DNA of 64,000 nt from Elymus sibiricus (GCA_039707655.1 CM077666.1:244434166-244498165), one strand, 5' to 3'. Counted from the first letter of the stretch, positions 32,886 to 45,574 are shown. Made by a program: numbers and translations. The notes: generated from the sequence alone by a model not told the origin.

Positions 32886-33379
32886 GTCAACAGGAATTGG
32901 TCATTCACATGGTTAGTCATAAAATTCTACATAAAACTTGTAGATCACTGAGTATGATATGTTTGATTCCTTGCAATAGTTTTGCGATATTAAGATGGTA
33001 ATATGTGGGAGGTACTAGTGAATGATTGTGGTTTAGTAAGAATATTGGTGTTAAGGTTTGTGATTCCCGAAGCATGCACGTATAGTATTTAGTTATGCTA
33101 AGAAGTTGGAGCATGATTTATTATTGAGTGTTTTCCTTTGCGTGGAGGTCGGGGGTGCGCGATGGTTAACTCCTACCAACCTCCCCCCTAGGGGCATGCA
33201 TAGTAGTACTTTGCTTCGAGGGCTAATAGACTTTTGCAATAAGTATGTGAGTTCTTTATGACTAATGTGAGTCCATGGATTATACGCACTCTCACCTTTC
33301 CGCAATTTGCTAGCCTCTTCGGTACCGTGCATTGCCCTTTCTCACCTCGAGAGTCGGTGCAAACTTCGCCGGTGCATCC

Positions 33380-33384
33380 AAACC
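33380..33384. repeat. TSD AAACC of the Sirevirus-type element (left copy)
   Basis: Identical to 47064-47068 immediately after the other LTR. Confidence 0.93.
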
Positions 33385-34807
33385 TGAAAGAGCAGGTTAT
33401 CTCCCAGAGGGGGGTGAATGGGAGATTATTAGAAATTCATCAAACTCTGAAGAATTTGACGAAGAACAGAGTGAAGAAATAGAAACGCAAAGGAAACTAA
33501 GTCATCACAGAAACAGAGTACATGCGAACTGGATACATAAGAGTGAAGAACATGCAATCATACAATCATACAGGCATGAAGAATACGAACTGAGGAAATA
33601 AAAGATAACATGATCAAATACTTCAGTTCAAATTCGTCAGAGGACAGATCACAAATTCTTCAGTAGCAGAATAAAGTAAGGGAGGGTGAGGAATTTTAAA
33701 CCAGGTTGGCTCGGTGAAGACAATGGAATTTGGTAGACCAGTTCCAGTTGCTGCATCAACTGTATGTCTGGTTGAGGCGGCTGAGTCGCAACTCAGAGAA
33801 CACTTAGTCCTCACCGTATTCCTCTTGAGCTAAGGTCACTTAGACCTCGCCCAATCACTCGTGGTAAGTCTTCAAGGTAGACTTCCAAAACCTTCACAGA
33901 CTTGTTCACCGGCACGCCACAATTACTCTTGGGTGCTCAGAACATGACGCCTAACCGTCTGGAGGAATGACAGTCCTCAAAGCTAACAAGCGTCAGATCA
34001 CATAGATCAATCTCTTCAGTGATGCTCAATCACTTAGGCTCTGGTTGGGTTTTTCCTCACTTGGGTTCTCACAAAGTCGTCAGAGGATGGGTTGCTCTCA
34101 AATGACAAGTGTCAAGTTCTCTCGGAGCAGCCAACCAACAAGTGGTTGGGAGGGGGGCGGCTATTTATAGCCAGGGGGCAACCCGACATGAATTGTCATA
34201 AATGCCCTTGTCTGATTCGACCGTTGTCAGGATAAGGATCCCCTCGACAGCTGGCACGCGGCGCAGCAACGGTCGGAAAGTTGTACTCTCAAATTCGTCA
34301 GGGCACTCAATTTCCTCACGATAGGCAGCTCACACTGGCGAACTCATAACTCCTCAGCCTGACCAAATTCGTTAGTGACCAGATGAACTTCGTCACTGTC
34401 ACTAGCAAATGCGTCAGCTGTACTGGAGATTTCCAAAGGCTTCACTCGAAGCGGCTTGTGTATGGGTTTCAGTAAGTTTGAGCATCACTTTGGAAATGTG
34501 AAATATGTTTCACCTAGACCCCCTTTAACAGTATGGTTTTTTCTATGACTCAAATAAGAAGAAAAGAAACTACGAAAACCAAAGTCTTCAAGCTTCAAAG
34601 TCTTCACATCAATTTCTTCAAAGGCCGTACCAATTTCATCATCAAATTATTCACTTGAAGAAATCTATTTTTAGGGGTCGTCTTCCATGTGTTAAACCAA
34701 ATCTTCAGGGACTCTGTCTCCTGTGTATACTCTCAAACACATTAGTTCCTCAACCTATTTGTCTTCAATACTCCAAAACCACTAAGGGGGCACTTGATGC
34801 ACTTACA
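33385..34807 (-). repeat. 3' LTR of the Sirevirus-type element
   Basis: 1423 bp, termini TGAAAGAGC...CACTTACA on +. A TATA box lies at 34161-34170 (- strand CTATAAATAG). Its outer end adjoins TSD 33380-33384; its inner end adjoins the PPT at 34808. Confidence 0.93.
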
Positions 34808-35280
34808 ATCTCCCCCTTTTTGGTGATTGATGACAAATTGGTTAGGCTTTCAACGGGAGTAAAAATAATTGAAGTGTAAGTACAGAGTTTAAAGAAATTG
34901 ATTACAAGATATTGAGGAACTCCCCCTGAAGATGTGCATATGAGGAATTTGCTTTGGATTGCAAATGCACATGGCAGGTTGAAATTGTGGAGATCTCCCC
35001 CTATATCTTGGAATCCAATCATGCATGATCATAAGATATTTGAAGAATATGAATGCATGATGAAAATTGGTGTCTGACAAAATTGTGCATGCATGAGCAG
35101 ATATAGTTATGATCAGAGCATGCATATAAAACATAGCAAAAGAGTCAGACATCCAACAGTTATTTAAGTTACAACTCATCAACGAGCGAATCAAATGAAG
35201 TTCAAGAGTTGTAACTCAGCAAAAACAGCCCATATATAACAACCCGCTTGAAGACTAACTCACACTTCTCCCCCTTTGTC
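34808..35280 (-). other. Cluster of four PPT-like motifs
   Basis: On - the core AGGGGGAG recurs at the LTR boundary (AAAAAGGGGGAGAT, 34808-34821) and near 34919-34926, 34993-35001 and 35265-35280 (GACAAAGGGGGAGAAG). Multiplied PPTs before the 3' LTR are a known Sirevirus trait. The interval between them is non-coding. Confidence 0.8.
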
Positions 35281-35345
35281 ATCACATGACCAAAAGGAGA
35301 CAAGGTGAGGACTAACGCCCCTGAAGAAAATCATCGCGGTGAAGA

Positions 35346-38300
35346 CTAGGGAGCGCCAGCGTTGTTGGGGTCACGTGAAGCAGATGGACCAGCCGCAGTG
35401 TCTTCAACAGTTTCATTTTCATCACTCGTGCACGATGAAGACTCTGAACTCGGCATGAGAGGAGGAACTTTGGTGTTCTTGAACTTCTTCCTTGGCGGTT
35501 CTGCCCAGTCAAAGTTCATCTGGAAGTCCAAATCAGCAAGTTCTTCATCTGTCTTGAGGTGCGATAGAATGGCCCATGATCTGTCAAATATCTCATGAAG
35601 ATAATAGCGGTTTTTGCGGACTGAGTTATGCGTCACAGTCATGTTGGCTTGTACAGCAGCAAACTGACGCTTAACCCATCTGTGATTTCTGTCCACTTTC
35701 TGATGAAGGCTTATGAGCAGCTCACGGTCCGTCATGACACGTGGTGCTTCAGGTGAAGAAGTGGGCCTTGAAGCTTTTGCAGCTGTGTCCTGGCTAGCAG
35801 ATTCATCAACATTGGAGCTGGAAATTGGTTGACGAAATTGTCCATCAAGGGGACAAATTCCTTCATCTACTGCAGCCTTGCCCTTGCCAGGAACTGAGGA
35901 GATGGTGCTCTGAAGAATTTCAACTTCAGGCAAATAGCTCAGATGATTTTGCCTGTCTGCCTTGTAGTGAATTGCAGATCAGGATCTGATGAATCTCATG
36001 ATCCACGGAGCATATGGCTTCAGATCAAAAGGCGACTGTGCCACGGTGACCAAAGTCCTTAGAAAGAAATCATGAATGTTGATGGGAGTGCCATGAATTA
36101 TATGGAACAACAAGTTCTTCATAATTCCCACAACTTCTTCAGTGTTGGAGTTGTGACCCTTAATAGAACTGAGGGTTTTGGACAGAATGCGAAAAACGGT
36201 CCTTGGCACATATAGCAAGTCCTTCACTAAGAAGGTTGTCCTTTGAGCTTCTCCTTCAGCGATTGGCTTCATCAGCACTTGCATCAGGTGATCGGGCAGC
36301 TCAGGTTCTTCATATATTCTCCTTGCTTCTTCATGGGGTGGTTCAACTGGGAGAGCTCGAAGAAGTTCTTCAGTTGGAGCTTTGTAGTGAGTGTCTTCAC
36401 TCATCCAGTCCAGAGCCCATGTTGCAATGTCGTCAGCGTCACCAGAGAAGTGCACTGTGGCGTAGAACTGAAGGATGAGTTCTTCATTCTAGTCGCAGAC
36501 GTCAGAGCAGAAGCTGAGTAATCCAGCATCGTGAAGAACAGCCAGAACTGGCCAAAAGCACGGTAAGGACTCCATATCCACGTGAGGAATATGGCGATGC
36601 AGAAATACTTTGTTCTTGTCGAATAGCAATGAAGCATAGAAGTTCATCTGCGTCATTGTCCAGAATCGCAGACGCCTGATCTTGGCTGAGTCATAAGGGG
36701 ACTCACCAATGAAGAAATTCTTCTCTTCGAAGAATTTGGCATTATCGAACTGAGGCCGCCTGAGGGTTCTGCCAATCTTAGGCATCACTGGCACTGGGTG
36801 AAGGTTATGCATCTTCTTGCGTACATCAAACACTGGTTGTGGGGACCCAGTGGAATCATTTGGATCTGTCACAGCAAGGGACTTGGCAATTTCTTCAGCA
36901 GTAGCAGTGGGAACAGTATCGGTGTCTGCTGAAGGAATTGAGTCATCGCGTTGAGGGGATGTATTGACGACATCCACCATAGGCTCATCTTGAGCAATTT
37001 CATCAGCTGCTATAGCTGGAATTTCTTCAGGAATGCTCTGGAGCGGTGATGGTTGTTTTTCCTCAGAGCCCGTATGAATTTCTTCAGTGACGGCGGGTGA
37101 CCGTGGCACTTGCGTCAGAGGTGTGGTGAGGGGCGAATTTGGATGGAAGGCTTCCCAAAATTCATCAATGATCGGAGGGGTTGTAGCACCATTACTATCC
37201 ACATCCCCTTCTGTTTCCTCACTACTTCCAGATGAAGCAGTGTCATTTTCTTCAGTCAACGGAACCTGTGAGGGCTTCCGAGACAGGACTTGGGGACGCG
37301 AAGCATCATCTTCAACTTCGATTTCTTCATCCACCTGCTCTGTGGTAGCAGCAGAGTGGGTTTCAGTGTCATCTGCATCAGCCTGAGGAATTTCATATTC
37401 CACCCCATACGGAACATTCTGAAGATTTTCATTGGCAGGAGTAGGGGGCGCTGATGAGATAGGTATGGCATCAATCGGAGCATCTGAAGACATTGGAGTC
37501 GTCTTCACTTTCTTCACAGTTGCTGTGATGGTAGGAGGAGCTGAAGCTTTTCTTTTCTTCGCTTCCTTCTCGGCAGCCTTGGTCCGTTTCACTTCTGATG
37601 CAGAAGGAAGGGTGATATGCTTCATAGGTGAAGTCGCTAGTGGTGCCGCTGCTGAGGAACTGGATGGTTCAATTTCTTTAGGCACAACTGATGCAGTCGC
37701 CCTGGCTATTTCTTCAGGAACAACTTCTTCAGTTGCCCTATCATATTCTTCAGGCGCAACCTCTATTGCCCTGGTAGTCTCACTGGTCGGAGCTGGATCT
37801 AAGGAACTGGTGGGAGGCACCATGCCAAACTTGGCAGCCTCACGCTGGTTGTGCTCATTGACCACTTTGGCGGTGGCTTGGATGAATCTATCGCGCACTC
37901 CACAGCAGTGACTTAACTGGCGTTCAAATTATTCAGACAGCTGTTGAATTTCTGATTGCAAAGTCACGAGCTGCTGAGGGGAAATAGAGAGCATGTTCTT
38001 CCGCAGCTCCTTCTCTTTTTGTAGTTGTTATTTCCTCACCAATTTTGCTTGAGCAATTTTATGCTTCTCATTTAAAATAAAGGCAGAAAGCACATGACTT
38101 GGGCCAGGAGGAAGATTCAGTTCGTCAAGAGGCATATCTGGCTTGGTGCACCAGATGTCAATGAAGTCCAGAAGCTTCTTGGGGTCTAGCAGTAGTGGTA
38201 CTGAAGAATTCTTAGCAATTGCAGCTTGCTCTTGCTTTCTTCTAAGGAACTCCGCGAGCTCATCTTCGTCAGCTAGACCATGTTCGTCAGCCTGTGGCAC

Positions 38301-39179
38301 TACGGCCTTACTCTTGGGACTTGGCCTGGTTCCACGGCCAGCAGTGACCTTTTTCTTCCGCTTGGGCGGTGAAGATGATGGTTGCCCACAAGCTGAGGCA
38401 CTTGATGCAGCAATTGGGGCTGTTGAAAAGCCCTCGGTGCGCTGGCAAGATGCGAGCATGACCGGTGTTGAAGCTTTTGTTGCTGCCATTGAAGAACTTG
38501 TAGCAGGAGGAGGCACTGAAGATTTTGAGATCTTAGGTGCTGAAGCCTTTGAAGCAGCTGGCTGGGCCACTGGGGACTTTGGGACTGAAGGCTTTGGCTC
38601 GCTGGCAGGCTTCTTTTGCATTGCTTTCTTCGGAGCACTGGCACTGCCACTTGCATCTGCGTCAGCTGAGGCCTTTGCAGCCTTGTTGAATTCATCAACG
38701 GCCTTTTTGGCCTGTTTCTGCAACTTAGCTTGTTGCTTTGCCCATTCTTTGGGGAATTCTTCACCCCTACGGATGCTTGTTGGATGTGCAGTTTGGCCTT
38801 CAGCAAGTGGTGGCCTGTTGCAAGGAGGCTTCACTGCAAAATCCTTCATGTACTTGGTGGTGACGAAATTGTAATCCCTCCACTGGTATGTCTAGTATCT
38901 CTTGATCTTTTGCATACGCGTTTTGCGTTGCTCCTTAGTTTCCTTTCCATGAGTTTCCTCATCTGGAGTGCAATATCCATCATAAAGATCATCTGGAATC
39001 TCAAAAGCTGTATGTTCCTCTTTCCGCTTGCCTCCCTTCTGAGGCCTTTTCCCATCAGCCATTTTCTTCAGCTGAGGTTTTTGAACTTTTGAGGACTCTG
39101 AAGATGTTTGAAGGTTTTCCTCAAGCAATGCTCCAAATGAATTAATTTGATGAGAACCTAGTGATTCGTCTGCAGACAT
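35346..39179 (-). pseudogene. Long env-position ORF of the Sirevirus-type element, five in-frame stops
   Basis: One frame of 1278 codons from 39179 to 35346, broken only by stops at 38892, 38028, 37929, 36489 and 35979; no shift is needed. Residues 1-380 are Lys/Ala/Ser/Pro-rich with KRKKK basic clusters. The middle is acidic and Pro/Thr-rich. Residues about 780-1070 are more ordered (with HFSGDADDIATWALDWM, LMKPIAEGEAQRTT), and the last 200 carry a basic PPRKKFKN. I see no signal peptide, transmembrane helix or fusion peptide, so calling it an envelope protein rests on position only. Function unknown. Confidence 0.8.
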
Positions 39180-40143
39180 TGTACCTGTGAATAGAGTATA
39201 GTTGCGAGGAAATAGGGAAGAGTCACATGCGTTCTCAGATAATTTTTAAAATCAACCAGGTGAAGAGATTGACCCTTATCGTCTTGACGCATTTCACTAA
39301 GTGTTCTTGACAAAGGTTCCAGAGTTGTACAGATTGAAGCAAATTGCACAGGAATCTTGTTCTTAAGTGTAACTTAGGTGAAAATACTCAAGACTGGCCA
39401 GAAGGAAGTGCTGAAGAATTGAAAGAGTGGTAAAAACAACACTTGAAGATTTTGTGCCAGTAAAAAGATCAAACTTGGGCGGTAAAAATAAATTTTAATT
39501 ACCCCAAGGATGAACTCGACGAACTGGACGACGAGGCGAAGGAAATCGTCAGTTCAGATCTTCCATGCCCTAACTTGGCGACGAAAGACGTCTACGGCGG
39601 CGGCGGAGGTGAAGAAATCCGCGGCCGACGTGAGTACGACGGCGAAGAAGTCGAGGCAGTGAAGCTCTTCCTCTCCAACGACGATGAGATCCAGCGGCGG
39701 CGCTAGGGTTTGAGAGCGACATGGGCGCGAGAGTGAAAGGAGTTGAGGTTGACGGGGTCAAGCCTTTATATAGGCGCGGTAAAAACTGAGAGGTCCGAAG
39801 ATTTTGGACGGATAAGTCCCTGGCGATTCGCATCTGAGTGACACGCGTCACACATGCATTTTCATCTCAATCCACGCGTGCGAAGCGCGGGATGAAGTTA
39901 CTGTGGCAACCGCCAAAAAATGATTAGAATATTTTCAAAATGTGTTCGCAATTTCTTCAGCTATCAAGGACACAGTGAAGACTTTGAACAGTGTCAAGTA
40001 GAACGCATATGAAGAGATTGTGAACAGAGTGGGTTGAGCTTAGCACAGAGGGGAGCGGGTCCGATCACATCTACATAGATGACGAAAAACACGATTAAAG
40101 AATTTAGCTATATGTGGATGCTGTTGAGGACATGAAAAACTCA

Positions 40144-40228
<85 letters not shown>

Positions 40229-40525
40229 CCAAACGCAGTGAAGAATAACCTCAAATGACGAATTTGAAAAGTTTGACGAAATTGCAAATGACGAAAAACT
40301 CAAATTTGAAGAACGTCAAAAAGAGGTGGTGGCGTTACCCACCGTATAAGAACTATGATGATTTCAGACACCGCGTACAATTGTCGTAGGGTTCTGAGAA
40401 TCAAGTTCTTCATTAATTTCTTCACACTTAGAGGGTTAGTCTTCATTGATCGAAGAAAAACGTTACTTCGTGTGTTGTGCATCAAAGTCATCAAGAATGC
40501 ATAAGCGTTAGGATGTGTGTCCATT
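39180..40525 (-). other. Region between RNase H and the extra ORF, with (TA)40 microsatellite
   Basis: Non-coding. The 80-bp pure TA run is at 40146-40225. The rest, about 39560-39860, is GC-richer and could be the promoter and leader for the extra ORF; a TATATAAAGG word on - near 39762-39771 would fit about 590 bp before its start. That role is inference. Confidence 0.6.
40146..40225. repeat. (TA)40 microsatellite
   Basis: Uninterrupted dinucleotide run inside the Sirevirus-type element. Length is likely to vary between accessions. Confidence 0.95.
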
Positions 40526-41033
40526 TCAAAGGACATTCGAAGATTCTAAGATGTTTAGCTCACACCGCAACATGCAAAACCTTCTCTCATCCAAGGGCTT
40601 AGTGAAGATATCTGCAAGCTGGTCTTCAGTCTTCACGTGGTCGATGACGATGTCTCCCTTCAGCACATGATCACGAAGAAAATGGTGACGAATCTCAATA
40701 TGCTTCGTCCTTGAGTGTTGCACTGGGTTGTGGGCGATCTTGATGGCGCTCTCATTGTCGCAGAAGAGTGGCACTTTCTTCACGTTGACGCCATAGTCCT
40801 TGAGGGTTTGCTTCATCCATAGTAACTGAGAGCAGCAGGCGCCAGCAGCAATGTACTCAGCCTCGGCAGTAGAAAGTGAAACGTAGTTCTGCTTCTTCGA
40901 GGACCCCTGATGTTGACTTGCGGTCCACACGATCACCAGCATAATCAGAATCGGAATATCCAGCAAGATCAAGTGATGAGCCCTTGGGATACCATAATCC
41001 AAGCGTTGGGGTGTGAGCCAAATATCGAAGAAT
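40526..41033 (-). pseudogene. Sirevirus-type RNase H with internal deletion
   Basis: Follows RT. The start (SDSDYAG, first catalytic Asp) reads in the RT frame after a TGA at 41034-41036. The rest reads in another frame with SSKKQ...LSTAEAEYIAAG (catalytic Glu), FCDNESAI (catalytic Asp) and the HIEIRHHFLRD and DQLADIFTKPL hallmarks. At about 40905-40915 roughly a dozen residues normally found between STSG and SSKKQ are missing, together with the frame change. So a short deletion inactivated it. Confidence 0.85.
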
Positions 41034-42329
41034 TCATTTCACAGCCTGGTGGTGTGATTCCTTCGGTGACGCTTGAAAGCGGGCACACATGCAAATGCTA
41101 AGCATAATATCTGGCCTAGATGCACATAGGTAAAGCAGCGAACCAATGATGGAGCGATATACCTTATGATCAAAATCTTTACCATTTTCGTCAGTGTTGA
41201 GTTGGCCATTTGTTGGCATTGGTATCTTGAGGCCTTTGCAATCTTGCATTCCGAATTTCTTCAGGCAGTCTCTGAGGTATTTCTCCTGAGATATGAAGAT
41301 GCCATTGGGTTGTTGACGAATTTGAAGCCCGAGGAAGAATTTCAACTCCCCCATCATAGACATCTGATATTCTTCTTGCATCATATGAGCAAATTCGTCA
41401 CTGTATTTCTTGTTAGTGCAACCAAAGATAATATCATCAACATATATTTGGCATATGAACAGTTCACCATCATAAGATTTAGTAAAAAGAGTAGGGTCAA
41501 GTGAACCGGGCTTGAACCCCTTTTTCTTGAGGAATTCCTTCAGTGTATCATACCAAGCCCTAGGGGCCTGCTTGAGGCCATAGAGAGCCTTGTTGAGTCT
41601 GAAGACTTTGTTAGGATGCTTTGGGTCCTCAAAACCTGGTGGTTGAGCAACATATACTTCTTCCTCAAGCTTACCATTGAGGAATGCACTTTTCACATCC
41701 ATTTGATATAAGAGGATATCATGATGGTTAGCATATGCAAGCAATATTCGAATGGCTTTAAGCCTAGCAACAGGTGCAAATCTTTCATCAAAATCAATAC
41801 CCTCAACCTGTGTGTAGCCTTGAGCTACAAGACGGGCCTTATTCCTCACCACTTGGCCATTTTCGTCTTGTTTGTTACGGTAGATCCACTTAGTGCCGAT
41901 GATATTGTGCTTGCGTGGATCAGGATGCTTAACAAGCTCCCACACATTGTTGAGCTCGAATTGACGCAATTCATCTTGCATCGCTTGAATCCATTCAGGT
42001 TCCAGAAAGGCTTCATCAACTTTGGTGGGCTCTGAAATAGAGACAAACGCGTAATGCCCACAAAAGTTAGCTAAATGTGAAGCTCTTGAGCGAGTGAGGG
42101 GACCAGGTGCATTGATGTTGTCGAGGATCTTCTCAATCTGCACTTCATTCGCCACTCGTGGGTGTGCTGGACGAGGGCCTTGTTGTTGTTGGTGCCGTGC
42201 AGAATCCTCAGCATCATTTTCGTTAGGATGTTCATTTTCTTCATGACGAGGAACAACCACTTCTTCATCAGCAGCTATTTCTTCACTGGGCACAATTTCA
42301 CCAGTGCCCATCCTCAGGAGACATTTCAT
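41034..42329 (-). pseudogene. Sirevirus-type reverse transcriptase
   Basis: About 430 residues, with the copia RT motifs in order: NNVWELV and [38 protein letters not shown], then the intact catalytic YVDDIIF and FLGLQI. The domain itself has no stop. It is out of frame with the integrase upstream (shift near 42300-42330) and ends at a TGA (41034) where CGA for Arg is expected before ILRYL. It would copy element RNA into DNA in particles. Confidence 0.9.
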
Positions 42330-43503
42330 CTAGCACAGGAGGCAGGTGCTCTCTTTGCGAGCCGTTAGTTTCATCGAACCGCACATCTACAGTTTCAACA
42401 ACCTTGTGGTGGAAGGAGTTGAAGACTATGTAGGTGTGCGAGTCCTTTCCGTAACCAAGCATAAAACCTTCATGTGCTTTCGGTGCAAATTTAGAATTGT
42501 GATGAGGATCTCTAATCCAACATTTAGCACCGAAGACTTTGAAATAACTCACATTGGGTTTCTTGTCAGTGAGGAGTTCATATGAGGTCTTCTTGAGGAA
42601 TTTGTGAAGATATACCCGGTTAATGATGTGGCATGCAATGTCAATTGCCTCAGGCCAGAAGTGACGAGGAGTCTTGTATTCATCAAGCATAGTACGCGCC
42701 ATCTCGATGAGGGTCCTATTCTTGCGCTCCACGACTCCATTCTGCTGAGGCGTGTAGGGAGCAGAGAGCTCATGAGTGATACCAAGTTCATCAAGATAAT
42801 CATCGAGGCCTGTGTTCTTGAACTCAGTGCCATTGTCACTCCTGATATGCTTGAGCTTGAGACCATAATTCGTCATGGCCCGATTGGAGAATCGTCTGAA
42901 GACATTCTGAACTTCAGTCTTGTAGGTAATGATGTGCACCCAGGTGTAGCGTGAGTAGTCATCAACAATGACGAATCCGTAGAGAGATGCTGCATTGGTT
43001 AGTGTGGCATAATGTGTGGGACCAAACAAATCCATGTGAAGTAATTCAAAAGGACGAGTAGTGGTCATGATTGTCTTCGCCTGGTGCTTGGCTCTGGTCA
43101 TCTTTCCAGACTCACAAGCACCACAGAGGTGATCCTTGACGAATTTGACACCCTCGACGCCAATGATATGCTTCTTCTTGACGAGAGTGCTCAAATTCCT
43201 CATTCCAGCATGTCCAAGTCATCGATGCCATAGCCAACATTCTGAAGCTTTTGCCATTAGACATGTTGCAGGCTGAGGACCTGTAGAGAAATCTACAATA
43301 TACAAGTCACCTCTCCTAAAGCCTTCAAAGACTTTGGATTTGTCAGATTCCAACAGCACAATGCATCTATATTTGCCAAAGATGACAATCATATCAAGAT
43401 CACAAAGCATTGAGACAGACATGAGGTTGAATCCAAGGGACTCGACAAGCATCACCTTTTCCATGTGTTGATCCTTTGAAATGGCAACCTTACCTAGACC
43501 CAA
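42298..43503 (-). pseudogene. Sirevirus-type integrase with GAG-pre-integrase zinc region
   Basis: The N-terminal part (43503-43219) ends WLWHR, a TGA interrupts at 43219, and LGHAGMRN follows in frame; this is the HHCC zinc region, completed by CGACESGK. The catalytic triad is intact: Asp in LLHMDLFGP, Asp in RSDNGTEF and Glu in NGVVERKNRTL. The C-terminal part has KVFGAKCW and FVGY-type GFMLGYG motifs. The TGA replaces the second Arg of the WHRRLGH motif known in copia elements (CGA to TGA). The frame is lost at 42298. Confidence 0.9.
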
Positions 43504-43640
43504 TACCTTGATTTTTCCTATCAGTGATATGCTTCAGATGAGACGGAGTAAGGGGAGCATCAGTGAGGAGATTCCTATCTCCAGTCATCTGATTCGTGCA
43601 GCCACTATCCAAGACCCATTCAGTGGCTGAAGTAGTCTCA
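43504..43640 (-). pseudogene. Sirevirus-type protease fragment
   Basis: The active-site region reads VLDSGCTNQMTG, with codons for D-S-G-C at 43598-43609, typical of copia retropepsins. It is in the gag frame but separated from gag by stops, and out of frame with the continuation at 43503 (shift near 43500). The flap region is in the following frame. Confidence 0.8.
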
Positions 43641-43912
43641 TCCTGTAGAAGCATTAGTCTGACTTACAAATTCATATGCTTCAAAGTGAAGAATATGATA
43701 ATGTTCAATTTCGTCAGACAATTTCATCAATGAATAATATCAAGCAGCATAAGGAATGAGTGAAATGAAACATTCATTCCAGCATGATTAGCCTGCATCC
43801 CAACAGGCATTTTGTCAGGTCTTCAGCAAATTCATCAGACATTTAGTTGTCTGAAGACCTGACCCTGCAGAAGAGATTAGTTCTTCTTAACCACCCACAT
43901 CTGAATGGGTGG
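43641..43912 (-). other. Gag-protease junction with stops
   Basis: 272 bp with stops in every sense frame. It might be a decayed linker or a spliced/recoded junction. I cannot tell. Confidence 0.5.
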
Positions 43913-45574
43913 CTAAGAAGTAATGTGACGAAGTGCATTGATGGAGAACTTAGGCATTGAAGAATATGCATTTCTCTTCACAGGAGGGTTATAGTAATTG
44001 AATGAATAAGCAGAGAAATTCCTCGAAGATTTGTGAACATAATGGTTCGAAGAATAATGCTGATATTCATCAAACCGCTGTCTGTTTCCCTGTGAAACAG
44101 AGGCATTAGTGCGACCATAAGTGGGTCTGCGTCCATTTGACGACTTTGATCCCTGTGAAGAATTTGCCCTAGGAAGTTTCTTCTTCATTGGTGGTGTCAT
44201 GATGACATTCACCTGAAGATTTTCCAGAAGGCTTTTAGGAACCCAGATTTTCTTCACAGGTGGACCGTTCCTGCAGTTAGTACCAATGAATCTGGCAAAG
44301 ACCTCACCATTCTGATTCTTGAACAGTTTATAATTGGAGTCAAATGACTCATCTGAAGAATATGAAGAATCACAAGTATAGCCAGATAAAGTGGATGGGT
44401 CTACTGGAGGTCCATTTGCAGCAACCCATGTGGTTTTGGGATACTGCTCAGGCTTCCAATACGAACCATCAGCATTGAGCTTTCTCTCAAAGGCAATACC
44501 CTCTTTCCTAGGGTTCCTGTGAAGAATTTGCTTTTTGAGCATGTCACACAGGGTTTGATGCCCTTTGAGGTTTTTGTACATGCCAGTGACATATAATTCC
44601 TTCAGCCCTGTATTTTCATCAGTATCACCGGTGGCTTCCTCAAATGAGGGGTTAGTGGCCACCGTAGCAGTTGAAGCAATTGCAAGTACAGAAGCATTTG
44701 AACATTCAGCTGAAGAATTAGCATTATCACGTTCAAGGCATTTTAAGCATGGAGCAACAAATTCTTCCTGAGCAGTACTGATCTGTTGAGCGAGGAGTGA
44801 ATCGTTTTCCTTTTGAAGATCATCATGAGACGCTCTCAGCTTCTCGAGATCTTGCTTCCTTTAAAGACGTTCATAGGACAGCTTCTCATGTTCAGCTGAG
44901 AGGGACACATGACGACTTTCAAGTTCATCAAATTCTGACTGAAGACATTTGATTTCGTCAGTCAAGATTTGTGAGCGTTCCATTTCATCGTTCAACAGAT
45001 CATCGCTTTTGTCTAGCAGTTTTTGAGTCTTTTCCAAGGCATGTTGTTGTTCAGTAGCAATTCTAGCAAGTTTCTTATAGCTTGGTTTAGCTTCACACTC
45101 AGAGTCATCATCACTGGAAGTTTCATAGTAAGCTTCAGATGAGGTTACCTTTGGACCTCATGCCATGAGACACACTGCAGACGAACTAGAGGCATCATCA
45201 GGTTCCCGGGATCTGAGGGAATTCGCAAATTCCACAAGCCAGGGATCATCACGTCTATATGCCCCTTCATCGACGTCGGAGATCCTGTCCCAGATAAGCT
45301 TTGCATTGCTCGGATGAGAGATGCGAGTGAACTCATCTTTGATCAGACGAGAACAGATGATGTATTTGGCCTGAGCATCGAGTTGAGTGTATCTGCGAAT
45401 GTCCTCAGCATTCGCCCTCTTGCAAAGATCAGTTAATCCCAGTTCAGTGACAGTCCATAATTCGCTGTTCGTGGCAAGGAGACGCTTTCGCATCATGACC
45501 TTCCAGTAGGGATAGCCTGTGCCATCGAAGATGGGGCACGCAGCGGAGACCTTGATCATACCTGCGGTTGACAT
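43913..45574 (-). pseudogene. Sirevirus-type gag, two in-frame stops
   Basis: 554 codons in one frame from MSTAGMIKVS (45574), 54 bp inside the PBS, to the stop at 43913. The N-terminal copia gag region has FDGTGYPYWKVMM and an LIWDRISDVDEG stretch. A long coiled coil follows (about residues 150-250), then a Sirevirus-type C-terminus with KIWVPKSLLENL and a basic, Ser/Asn-rich tail. No CCHC knuckle is visible. Stops: TGA 45158 and TAA 44861. It would form particles. Confidence 0.85.

Larger units (their letters stand above)
31648..33379 (+). other. Sabrina-like internal non-coding region, left part
   Basis: AT-rich sequence without substantive ORFs. It includes the internal PPT copy (32447-32460), a second similar word (TAAGCTTGGGGTTGC at about 32498-32512) and a degenerate tandem repeat (32664-32885). 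It is interrupted at 33384 by the Sirevirus-type element and continues at 47069. Confidence 0.7.

Noticed and set aside
35346..39179. Endogenous virus envelope gene
   Set aside because: Position resembles env, but no signal peptide, transmembrane or fusion segment; treated as an extra ORF of a retrotransposon.
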